Assembly (NCBI RefSeq): GCF_037975245.1
Contig: NC_092576.1
Location: forward strand, 3,355,001-3,417,000
DNA: 62,000 nucleotides
Source of the DNA: Apostichopus japonicus
Taxonomy: Eukaryota > Echinodermata > Holothuroidea > Aspidochirotida > Stichopodidae
Direction: 5' to 3'
Made by a program: the position numbers and the translations under genes. This document shows positions 25,146 to 35,084 of the stretch, one piece after another; the first letter of the stretch is position 1, and each line of letters opens with the position of its first letter. The notes beneath the pieces are model-generated. The model was not told the origin of the DNA and ran no database searches. It saw only the letters and a program-made list of their open reading frames with translations.

Positions 25146-26603
25146 ATAAGAAACAAATACTGATAACAGCTTTGAAGAAGAAATATAAAGTCCATTATAA
25201 CGGAGTAAAACCTATTCCTTATATCCAAGAAAGACTTTATTGTGTAGATAATGTCTTTGTAGAGAGTGGTGTCAATGCGTCGATTCGAGGAGCCGCGTCA
25301 CATGATAAAGCTGTACAATGGGAACGTTTAGAATCATACAAAAAGATTTTCACCGATCCTCATAGGAGGTCTAACAGACGTATCATAGAAGGGGAACCAG
25401 GGTATGGAAAATCGACTCTTACGCTGCAGCTAGCCTATGACTGGTGTAATGGTGTTCCGGACTCCCCTCTCTATGACGTAGAGATTCTAATCCTACTTAA
25501 GCTGAGACAGATGGGTAATGTGACGTCCATATATAAAGCAATCAAATTGTATCTAATACCTGACGAAAGAAGAATCAAGATAAGAGACATTAGGGAAATA
25601 ATAGAGAGTTGTAGGTCAGTTGCATTTCAGTTAGATGGTTATGATGAATACCCAGAGAAGGACAAAGAAAATGACGTGGGACGTATCATGATGTTACAGA
25701 TGTTTCCTGACTCTGATGTTACCTTGACAACTAGGTACTTACCAAAGGAATATGTTAAATCCAATACAAATCGATTTAAATTAACTGGTTTTGATGATGC
25801 TGCCCGTGATGAGTACATCAGAAAGGCTGTCTGTGGAAATAATGAGCAGGCTGTTGCTAAAGTCAAGAAAAGTCTCAAGGAAAACGTCATTCTTGATGAC
25901 CTCTGCCAGGTTCCTCTCCTCTTTTCTATGTTTTCTCACATGACACATGAAAGGGAAGATTTTCAGAAATTCAAATCTGTTACTGATTTCTTTCGCTACA
26001 TGATGGGATGTTTCCACCATCACACAAGAAACAAAGCAGAAGAATACAACGTTGAAAGATACGCAACAATGTTCGAAGCTAACCACGAGGAACTTAGTAA
26101 AGTAGCTTTCGAAGGACTCAGCAAAGAGAATCAACAGATTGTCTGGGAGAAAGTGTCGCTGATCAAACGACTAGGTGAAGGCTTTTATAATCATCACATC
26201 CGCGTTGGTATTTTAGTAGAGGAGGAGGTCTCTGTTGTTACAGATGGACCAGATACTCCCGGTAAGAACATCAAGACCAAGACTGAGGTCAGTTTTTACC
26301 ATAAAATATTTTGTGAATGGTTCGCATCGTTTCATGTGACGGGCATCGCTGCAGGTGTGAAAGATCCAGCTGAACTAGAACCAAGTCTCGGTAAGATGGA
26401 TCCATTTGACCTCCAGTACGTCTTTCGATTTGCTTGTGGACTAAACTCTGGAGCTGGGAGTAATATCATCGAATACTTGAAGAGCAAGAACGGTGGTGAT
26501 AAGTTTGCCATTCTTTGTATCCTGGAACAAAGTGGAAAGTTTGATGGCATCATGGAGACTGTTAAAGAGCTGTGTTCTAAGGGACTACTAATCAGCGAGG
26601 ATG
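25146..26603 (+). CDS. NLR-like protein, NACHT exon (5' part; exon interrupted by transposon)
   Basis: Encodes a cytosolic NOD-like receptor-type P-loop ATPase. After the acceptor TTTCTCACAG the frame is open for about 485 codons. It has the pre-NACHT helix region with VDNVFVESG, Walker A GEPGYGKST (about residues 91-99), LAYDWCNG, Walker B FQLDGYDEYP (about 169-178), a sensor-1-like TLTTRYLP and the NACHT winged-helix segment (PLLFSMFSHM ... SFYHKIFCEWFASFHV). This matches the NACHT class found in large NLR families of echinoderms, cephalochordates and cnidarians. The role in innate sensing is inferred from the family. The frame stops only 14 bases into an inserted transposon (TGA at 26615). 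The host exon resumes at 31413. As it stands, this allele would make a protein ending SEDALLK. Confidence 0.9.
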
Positions 26604-26616
26604 CTCTCTTAAAATG

Positions 26617-26905
26617 AGAGACTGAAATTTCAGTCTAATCGACTGAAATTTCAGTCTAATGATGGATGGGATAAGGGATCAGACTACTTAGACTGAATTC
26701 CAGTCTGAAATGTAAAGACTGAAGGTCAGTCTTAATTAGACTAAATACTCTTCAGTCTAATAGACTGAAAATCAAACCACTTTAGACTGAACAGTCAGCA
26801 GTTTAGACTGATTTATTGCAGCACCAGTCTTAATAAGATTGAATACTTTCAGTCTATAAGACTGATATCAGACTGAACAGTCGGTCCTTTAGACTGAATT
26901 ATTAC
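26617..26905. repeat. Left subterminal AGACTGAA/TTCAGTCT array
   Basis: About a dozen and a half copies of AGACTGAA in both orientations in about 290 bp, including the perfect 18-bp palindrome AGACTGAAATTTCAGTCT (26619-26636) and a near copy at 26640. Dense subterminal repeats in DNA transposons usually serve as transposase binding sites. The right end (31196-31397) has a sparser set. Confidence 0.85.
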
Positions 26906-26987
26906 ACATCACAGCTATACTGTCAAGTTTATAAATTGCAAATTCTGGATTGAACAAGCTTTTCTATAGATCCTCCGTGTTGGCTAA

Positions 26988-27125
26988 GTGCTGGAATTCT
27001 TCAATAAAGATGCAGTTAAGGTCATCAAGACAACATTCAATGATCTGTTAATGCAGGGGAATTTACTGAAAGGTGCTACTTCATGGAGTTACTTCACCTT
27101 CACATCCAATCATGTTAGGCTATGA
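26988..27125 (+). CDS. Possible last exon or relic inside the transposon
   Basis: The plus-strand frame from 26991 reads LEFFNKDAVKVIKTTFNDLL, then MQGNLLKGATSWSYFTF, and stops at TGA 27123-27125. The composition is protein-like and AG precedes it (GGCTAAG). The family is not recognised. It could be cargo of the transposon or a fossil of an older element. Confidence 0.25.
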   Translation: MLEFFNKDAVKVIKTTFNDLLMQGNLLKGATSWSYFTFTSNHVRL

Positions 27126-27482
27126 AGACCAGAAAATCATTGTGACAGTCACACACAAAGTACATTAAAAATGGTATTCCATTAAGAAATATAATTGTCA
27201 ATATCCACCGAACAGTAATTTTATTCCCACTAACCCACTTATATATTCTTATATAATTTTTAATATATTAAAAAAAAACAGAAATCAAAACTACAATATT
27301 CTGAGGGATGTTCAACAAAACATGTTATCTTTGCAACAAACGTTCAAATTATAAAGATACTTTACATAACAGTGACATATTTTCAGTTCAATATTAATCT
27401 GTCAAATTTCTGCTTGAATTGGGCCTGGATCTAAAATGTTCTTTAATTTTTTTGGAAAGGATTAGGTGAGCTGAGAACAGAT

Positions 27483-27584
27483 CAGTGGTGTCGCCAATGG
27501 GTGGCCTGGGCAACCCCTCCCCGAGAAGGAATTCACAAATAGACATATCACCAACCAAGATTCAAATGTCTGGCAACACCACTG
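27483..27584. mobile_element. 102-bp hAT-like MITE nested in the transposon
   Basis: Terminal repeats CAGTGGTGTCGCCA and TGGCAACACCACTG pair with one mismatch over 14 bp. The flanks, GAACAGAT on the left and TAACAGAA on the right, share the six central bases of a possible 8-bp target duplication. CAGTGG-type ends with 8-bp duplications are typical of hAT elements. Confidence 0.65.
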
Positions 27585-29159
27585 TAACAGAAAGCACTTT
27601 AAATTCTTTGTATGTCACCACCAGGTGGTAATACCCTGGAATTCATTGACAACACAGCTGTAAATTGAGTGGTTATATACCCAGCTGATCCCATCTCCCG
27701 ATCTCACTGAACTTTAAATTTTCCACTGTAAAAGGATATAGTAACTATACGATCCTGCCTTTACAAAAGGGATATGATGGAAACACGACGATAGTACAAT
27801 GGATCTGGTACATTGCCTTTTTCCAGTTGTGAATCATTAATGTATAGTAGCAACAATTTTCTTAGAATGATTTCAAAATGGGGGAAACATATGACAAATT
27901 TTCAGCAGGTTATTTATAAAATATTAGGAATGGTCAAACTATATATCAGTGCGGTGAACATTTAATACTTTGTGTTTCAATGATATAGATTGGCGATTGC
28001 TGAAAGTCATTATCCAGCACACACAAAACAAAATGTTACAAGCAAGCAGTTGACAGAATGGCACAAACTTCATAATGGCTATTAGATAAACATGAACTAT
28101 TATATACTGCATTCACGATTTCATGATATGGCATTCATATTAAGCAAATTTGTATGCAAAAACAGTACATGTGACTATTATACCACCCTCAATTATTTCT
28201 TAACTTTCTGATAGTAATCATATATAGTGATTTTGATTGGGATTTCAATCAAATTTTAAAGTTTTATAAATTATCTCACGTGAATCCTTTAATGTCGGCC
28301 TCTAGCTGAAAAAGAAATGTCACTCGAGAGTCGACTAAAAAATTGAAAACAGTTTTGACTCATTACATCACTAAAATTTAAAAAAAATGGGGGGGGGGAA
28401 TAATGAGGAAAGGATATTCTCAAATGGAATTTTCTACAGTTACTGACTTTATAATAATCAGGTTACTTACTTTTCATGGAACAAATTATGGAATATTGTG
28501 CACAATAAATAATATTAGCTTAATTAATTGCTTAATTAAATAAACCTTCAACATAGTGAGTGCAGTGAAATGTAGGAACATTAAAGTAAACATTAAAATA
28601 ACATGCTCGAAAAATCATACAACAAAGTTTTTTTGGCAACTAGGTGTTTGTTTAATTACATTCATAATTAGATCAGTATCATTAAAAAACATTTTTAAAA
28701 ACCAAAAATCAATTAAATATTTATTTCTGGAGCCCTCCCTATTCATATAAAACTGTTTGTAAACTCCGGGTAATCAATTTAACGTTTTAGGGTATGTGTT
28801 AGTTACTCCTTAAAGGCATTGAAGATTTGTCCCAAACAGCATGCAGCCATCTGAAAAAGTTAACTTTCTGTTGCTTGCAAGTGATGTTTGTTCGTGTCGC
28901 TAAAAAAGACAGACAGTAATGAAACGTGATACCTTGATATCTTTAGCTGGACCTGAGATGTTCATCGCTGTATCGTTTATACACTGTAATGTGGGTATTG
29001 ACCGTAGCTGTATGTACTGACTGTACACTAGTGTCTAATTACCGACGGTAGCAAGCTGTGTTTGTATTTTCTGGGATCGATGGCAGTGTCTAACACTTCT
29101 GTTACACCTCATTCGAAACTAGGTCAGATTACCGGCATTAGACGTTCTTTTTGCGCTAG

Positions 29160-29560
29160 TCTTCACACCCTTTTAAAGCTACTCCATGCTGACACACGTG
29201 GTTCCGGACTACAGAGCAATAAAAAAGTAACATTCACTCCTTGAAGTAACTCCATGCTGGCTGCCCTTATAGATGTGGCATGGATACGGACGAGAGACTT
29301 CACTTCTGTTGGTTGCAAAATTCCATACACAAAACTAGTGTTGTAGAGGGGGAGCATAGTCTATGTTAAATGTATGTTCTACGCCTCTGTCCCAGCTGGA
29401 ATGGCCAGTTTATCTGCCACAATGAAGAATTGTTTGGGGTTCAATTCTGGTCCGAGAGATAGGATGAAAGGCTGTCAATATTGTCCTTGTCTGCCCTGTG
29501 CTGCACTCTCAATATCTGTGCCCTCCTGTTTGGTGAAGATAAAAATAAATGTGATAAAGG
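29160..29560 (-). pseudogene. Relic of a conserved C-terminal domain, frame-broken
   Basis: After an AG acceptor (CACCAAACAG, about 29540) the minus strand reads EGTDIESAAQGRQGQY, stop, QPFILSLGPELNPKQFFIVA, DKLAIPAGTEA, stop. A shifted frame gives FNIDYA, and the first frame returns with TSFVYGILQPTEVKSLVRIH. The order (PFILxLG ... FxIVxxxxIPxG ... FNIDYAF ... FVYGI) resembles the C-terminal region of SAMD3-like proteins found in many copies in fish and invertebrate genomes. This is from memory and was not searched. Stops and shifts mean a dead copy. Confidence 0.4.
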
Positions 29561-30114
29561 ACAAGCAATATGGTATAAATCAAAACATTCTTAAAAAAAG
29601 ATATGTTGAGAGGTAGAGAGACTAGACTAGAATAATATTTAGGAGAGAATGGAGAAACAAGAACATGACTGGCATTGTACAAAGGAGATATATCAATTCA
29701 CGATAGGCAGCAATATGTCATCCATGGCGGGTGAGATGTGTTATGTGAAGGTGGATTCAAATTCAACCTAACATTTATGGGTTATCATGTTGATTTTGGC
29801 AGGTACATGGTTACCAAGCAAGGTTTGTTGTTAGTTGTTTTCAGAAATTTCTCTTTTTAAGGATAAATTGTTCATGACATCTCCTGATTCCATTACATCA
29901 GCATAGAAAACCAGTGAACAAGGAATATGATTTACATTTTAGCCTACTAATATGTCTATCTGCTTGTAAAAGAAACTGATTTCATAACATTAGTGAATGG
30001 TAATATTACTGTAAAATCTTATAATAAAGACTGATGGCCCACTATATGTTTAATAAAATAACAAAAGCATACCAATTCTTTTCCAGTTTCCACATGATTT
30101 AAATACAATGGTAA

Positions 30115-30576
30115 TGGTTTAACAGAATCGTGTTAGCTTCATGCTGTAATGGCTGTAGAAGTCACTACATTTTTTCAAATAATTAAGGGTGCTTACAATC
30201 TATGCATAATAGTACTGTGTTTTGCAATTTCTTGAGCATTATTATGTTCAAGTATTTGTTATGAGGTTAACCTAGCCTAGATTCATTTGGGACGATCGAG
30301 TACATATTGCAGTCCTGACAAGCGTGCTTATTCGCCCGACGATTGGGTTCATATGCAGGACAGGCGGGCTAATTTGCCCAACGATCTGGTACCGTGATAG
30401 CTTCATGCTGTAATGGCTGTAGCAGTCACTACATTTTTCAAATAATTAAGGGTGCTTACAATCTATGCATGATAGTACTGTGTTTTGCAATTTCTTGAGC
30501 ATTATTATGTCCAAGTATTTGTTATGAGGTTAACCTAGCCTAGATTCATTTTGGGACGATCGAGTACTTACTGCAG
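30115..30576. repeat. Tandem duplication of a ~185-bp segment
   Basis: The segment AGCTTCATGCTGTAATGGCT ... GAGGTTAACCTAGCCTAGAT ... GGGACGATCGAGTAC at about 30135-30310 recurs nearly identically at 30400-30576. Both copies end in the GACGATCG minisatellite, so the duplication took in part of that array. Confidence 0.85.
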
Positions 30577-30735
30577 GACAAGCGTGCTTATTCGCCCGAC
30601 GATCGGGTACATATGCAGGACAGGCGGGCTGATTTGCCCGACGATCGGGTACATACGCAGGACAGGCGGGCTGATTTGCCCGACGATCGGGTACATATGC
30701 AGACCGGCGTGCTTATTCGCCCGACGATCGTGTTA
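30320..30735. repeat. 42-bp minisatellite (GCAGGACAGGCGGGCTGATT)
   Basis: Units of about 42 bp built on GCAGGACAGGCGGGCTGATT and TGCCCGACGATCGGGTACAT, four or five copies, GC-rich against an AT-rich background. Each unit contains the palindromic core CCCGACGATCGGG-like sequence. The short open frame across it is a repeat artefact. Confidence 0.8.
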
Positions 30736-30893
30736 ATAGGCCCCACCAATTATAACAACAGCCTAGGCCCTATTTGCTATAGTACAGCCTAGCTAGGCCT
30801 ACCTCGCGCACAAGCCTAGAATAACTAACGTTACGAACTGCCAAGCTTTTATTCTGTATTAATTGGAAAACAACAAAAAACATACATACATAC

Positions 30894-30963
30894 CCTCGAA
30901 CACTGTTATCACTTCTTCGTGGAAACCTTTATTTGTAAGAAAAGTTCTTAAATACTCAGCCAT
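30894..30963 (-). CDS. SAM-like N-terminal exon carried by the transposon
   Basis: The minus-strand ATG at 30963 opens MAEYLRTFLTNKGF, then HEEVITVFE, and ends at TTCGAGG|GTATGT, a good donor. The pattern (LxxFLxxxGFxEExIxxFE) is the first half of a sterile alpha motif. The continuation exon was not found. It lies about 450 bp inside the right end of the element and points inward, where a transposon gene would start. The relic at 29160-29560 lies downstream on the same strand. Confidence 0.5.
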
Positions 30964-31412
30964 TGCTAATTTATAACCTTTACTCTAGCTTAGACACACG
31001 GTCGTCTGTCTCTTTCATGCCTAGCTGTGTGTACGGCGTGCGTACGTACAGTACAGCGAGTACCTGGCTAAGCGAAGAATATAGTAGTATATATGTACAC
31101 AAGTTGTAGCGCTCGTTGTCACACTTATTTTTTTGCGGCGTATTTGCAAGTTTTCGGATGACGTAGGCGCATTTCTGTTCTCTGATTGGATACATTTTTC
31201 AGTGGAATACAGAGACTGAAAATGGTAAGATGACATGCCACATGTGATTAGCTGATTGGTTAATAAAATCAGTCCAAAACAGCGACTGAACGGTGTAACT
31301 GATAATACAGTCTAAGTAGAGTGTTTCTCAGTCTAAACTCAGTGTATAACACTGAAAAAAATTTCAGTCTCAAAGAAGACTGAATTCTTCAGTCTAACAT
31401 TTTAAGAGAGTG

Positions 31413-31471
31413 ACACCAAGTTACTCCAGAGATCGACCATTCAACTCCTGCAGATAGCATCAAGTCATGAC
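31413..31471 (+). CDS. NLR-like gene, NACHT exon (3' part after the transposon)
   Basis: Reads (D)TKLLQRSTIQLLQIASSHD and ends at GAC|GTAAGT. It is homologous to the end of the exon at 52372 (VQRSVIEVLVKASNHD|GTAAGT) and is the severed tail of the NACHT exon: joined to base 26603 it restores an Asp codon and one continuous frame. It has no acceptor of its own because the transposon lies directly against it. Confidence 0.85.
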
Positions 31472-31739
31472 GTAAGTATTAAATATTTACGATACGTAGT
31501 TGCGGCATCTCTATGTGCTGATATTTTCCCTTTGTTTCCATTTTTTACTGAAACTAACCAATGCCTGCCGAGGGATCTGACTCATTGTTTGAATCTAACA
31601 CATTTGTCTATATCCCACAGGACAAAATATTTATGATTATTTCCGTACTCGACATTTTCAGTCACCAACGACTTTTCATTCACCAGAGCATGTCAAAGAA
31701 GATCCAAATAAAACAACATAAAAAAAATGCGATAAGGCA

Positions 31740-31740
<1 letters not shown>

Positions 31741-31797
<57 letters not shown>
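31741..31797. repeat. (TA)n microsatellite
   Basis: About 57 bp of TA repeats, followed by a degenerate TGTATATATG end. Confidence 0.95.
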
Positions 31798-31805
<8 letters not shown>

Positions 31806-33916
31806 GTTATAATCTACCTGACTTATTATTTTAGGCCTTGGCACATTATACTGATTTTCATTTTTAGAGTTGAATCATTTACTTCTACCTAACGAGGTCC
31901 CCTCCGCCGAAACCATCTGGGAATGTCCTAACAACATTATAAATCAAGTAAATGAAGTTCCCAATCTTCAGTCATTTTAAGACTTTAAATGATAGTCGCA
32001 AGTCGCTTTTTCTCCTGCAAATTTTATCTACGCTACTAGAATGGTGTGAGATATACAGGGCATATCGGATTATGTCATGACTAAGTAGGTTTATCTTTCC
32101 TTTAACGGTAATTGTGGCAAAAGTAAAATATAGCTAGAACGTATCTCTCAAGTACGTCATCTTGACAACTTCAACCAATGGAAGGAGTCACATGATTGAG
32201 TTTCCATCATATTCAAGTTTAACAGTATAAGCAAAACTGATAGTTGAGTCCTCGTTATTACATATAGCCTCAGCCACTGTGGTGTGACATCTTTATTCGC
32301 AATACAGTTGTCTGAAAATAATTTACTTATGGCTGGAGAATGATTTAAGGGACACTTCCGGTGTTGTATTGGAGTACATTAATAAAGATTAAAAATAAAT
32401 AGATCAAAAGTACTGCTCAAGATCACAGATTAGATCTAATCAAGAGAGATTGCGAGAAAGTAAAAACGGTTGACGCTATCTTAACAGATTTAACCAGCCC
32501 TCCCCTAACACACACAATCCTCTACTGTGTTGCTCCGATTCCATGTAACCTGTAAGTTGCTTACCATCATCAGAGGGTTGGGATATTTAGTCGGTGACGT
32601 CAGTTTGTATCCAATGTAATGCGGAAACACTGTGATTGAGAGACAAACACTGACGTATTGTTCCTACTTAAAACGATGTCGGGACGATGCAGGAGTCAAA
32701 ATTAATCATATAAATGGCTCTTATCTGTTTTTGATCAGCGTATCCCACCCTATCCCAATTGAATCTTGCTATATATTTGTATATAAGGACAATCTTACTA
32801 TTCATTGCAGGACCAAAGGCACAGAAAATAACAGAAGTTTCTACAAGTTTTCTAAATAACGCCACCATTTATGTTCAAACTTTGAACCAACAAAACAATG
32901 CACTACATCGCGCGCTTACTCCAGAGCCTAGCCACATACGTTTAAGGCTCTGGCGTAGTCCTAGCAAGATATTCAACCTTCGGAAGGTGAATTATCTTTG
33001 GTAGCCTACTAGTAATAGTAGGATGGTGACTTCGAAGTTCGCCCACTTAAGACTTAAAACACCCCAAAACTAAATCTTCTGGTATAAATCATTTGAAAAT
33101 ATACTTCATATGGTGGGAGAATTTTGTTATAGTACGATACACGGCCAAACTTTCTTTCCTGCAAACTGTTTTCACGTTGTTTTCCAAGAAGATTCTTCGT
33201 GATTGTGGAACTGGTATTTCTTGCTAGAGTATTGCGAATTTCGGCCACGCAACCTACAGTGTGGCGCTGGTAAAAATTGGTGGCGCTGTTGCTCTTTCAG
33301 TAATTATAACAGACTTCATAGATCTTCGTCATTTTATTGACAAATATGTAAGTAATTTCTTGCACACGGGTCATTTTGGAGAGAAAATAACTGTAGCTTC
33401 GTACTTTGTGGTGAAATTTGGCTCTTCCTGTAGGTTTTCATGGTGAAAATCGTGTATTTCTTAGGGTGCCCGAACTTCGCAGTATGGCGAACTTCGCAAT
33501 ACTGACTATACTATACTCTTTACAATATCTCCTCTTCCATTTCCGCCAGTAAGGTGCCGTAAAAGTAAAACTATAGATAATTAGGTCTACATATCGGCTA
33601 TTTAATTATCCGATTGATTCTATAATCAAGGTAAGTAAGCTTATAGTATAGACGTAGTCTAATTAGCCTAGGCGAAGTTATCCTAGTGAAATTGGAAATA
33701 AGTCAAACGTACTTTAGCCGTTACTACAGGCTAGGACGAAGACCTAACATGTGTTAGACATAGCCAACGGCAGGTTAACTGCCAAATGGCATCTCATTGA
33801 TACTAAACCAGATTACAGTTACAGACTACGATATCGAGAATTGCATAGGGTAGGCCTAACGTTAGCTACGGTATGCAGAGTGGGAAATCTAAGTTCAAAA
33901 CTTAAAAATTAGGCAG

Positions 33917-34595
33917 TTGATATATAGCCGTCAGACAGTTCCCAATTCCAGTTTACTATTTAGCCGTCACTTCAAAACAGAACAAAAAAAAAAAAAAATG
34001 AAAGAAAAATGAATAATAAAAAATAAAAAACTGAAAAAAAAAAAATAAATAAATAAAAGTCCGCAAGATTGATAACTGCGCATGTCAGACAGAAATAAAT
34101 AGTCAACTGGAATCGGGAACAGTGTTACCAGAGTTAGCGTTTTTACACTAGATCTAGCGTTTTTAGTCATTTGTGGGGTTCTAGCGCACGTTTTTTCTAA
34201 TTTTGGTAATTCTACCGTTTTTTGCCTAAAACTGGTTAAATTTACCAAAAATTGACCACTTTTCAGATTTTTTAGACAAAATTCTTACTTGGAGACCCAT
34301 CCAAATTTATTTTGAGTATTTTTGCCCAATCTTCGGAATTTCCTACCGAAAATTTCCATATTTTTTTTTCAAATTTTCTGGGTCAGACTATCACTCAAAT
34401 CAACTATTCAAAATCTATTTTGTGATCGGTGACCAATCATCCTACGAATCTGTGCTAAATTGACTCCAAACAACACGAATGTTAGGGAAACTACCAGTTA
34501 GCGTTTTCTAGGGTTTTATTTTCGCAAATCTAGCGTTTTTTCGTCAACTGTCGCTGGTAACGCTGATCGGGAACCGTCTGACGGCTATATATCAC
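33917..34595. mobile_element. Short foldback/MITE palindrome, interrupted by a hAT-like MITE
   Basis: TGATATATAGCCGTCAGACA followed by GTTCCCAATTCCAGTTT (33917-33956) is matched in reverse by CAACTGGAATCGGGAA (34104-34119) plus CCGTCTGACGGCTATATATC (34574-34593). The second arm is split exactly by the MITE at 34120-34565. Without that MITE the palindrome is about 230 bp with arms of about 38 bp. A, T and AAATAAA runs fill the loop. Confidence 0.65.
34120..34565. mobile_element. 446-bp hAT-like MITE with 8-bp target duplication
   Basis: Ends CAGTGTTACCAG (34120-34131) and CTGGTAACGCTG (34554-34565) are inverted repeats. Both flanks carry the identical octamer ATCGGGAA (34112-34119 and 34566-34573), the 8-bp duplication expected of hAT elements. 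Internal repeats TAGCGTTTTT recur near both ends. A truncated right end of another copy is at 43400-43454. Confidence 0.85.
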
Positions 34596-35084
34596 CTGTT
34601 TGAACGTAGCAGCCACTAACAGCAGCCACTAACAGCAGCCAATAGTGTATACATCAACGTTACACGCCGTTGGCCACTGATGTTTGTACACTGTGACGAG
34701 CGCTGGGTACGCTGTGGCGGGAAAGTTGATCCCCAGCAGCCACTAAGGGCAGCCTAAATTAGCGGACAATAACAAGACTGCTACTTTTTCGTACCTGTTT
34801 TAAAGCGATAATAATTAACGCTATGAATACTGTAAAATGCCAATAATTGCACCATATGAGAGATGAGTTGTTGCTCTTTCATGTAATATAATTTTGGAAT
34901 TTAATGGTGGACGAAATCTGCATCCATATTGAACTGAAACTTGTGATCCTACCAAATCTTGTGGAGAAAGGCGTAAATGGCGGCAATTTTTATACCATTT
35001 TTTTTCTTTTTTTTCAAATGTCTAAACAATTAATTTATGAGAATATGCAACAGTCAAGAGGGGTACAATGACGATGTTAAGTTA

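Larger units (their letters stand above)
26604..31410. mobile_element. 4807-bp DNA transposon inserted in the NACHT exon
   Basis: Terminal inverted repeats CTCTCTTAAAATG (26604-26616) and CATTTTAAGAGAG (31398-31410) are perfect over 13 bp and continue as diverged AGACTGAA-rich arms. The flanking dinucleotide TG (26602-26603 and 31411-31412) looks like a 2-bp target duplication. Taking the element out with one TG joins GAG GAT G to AC ACC AAG in frame, and the restored segment aligns without gaps to the paralogous exon at 52372-52491. Both ends carry dense AGACTGAA/TTCAGTCT motifs. Inside are a SAM-like exon, a domain relic, a nested MITE and a minisatellite. The superfamily was not recognised; no intact transposase frame is seen. 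Confidence 0.85.

Noticed and set aside
25639-26553. Several minus-strand frames of 70-117 codons
   Set aside because: Shadows of the NACHT exon on the opposite strand.
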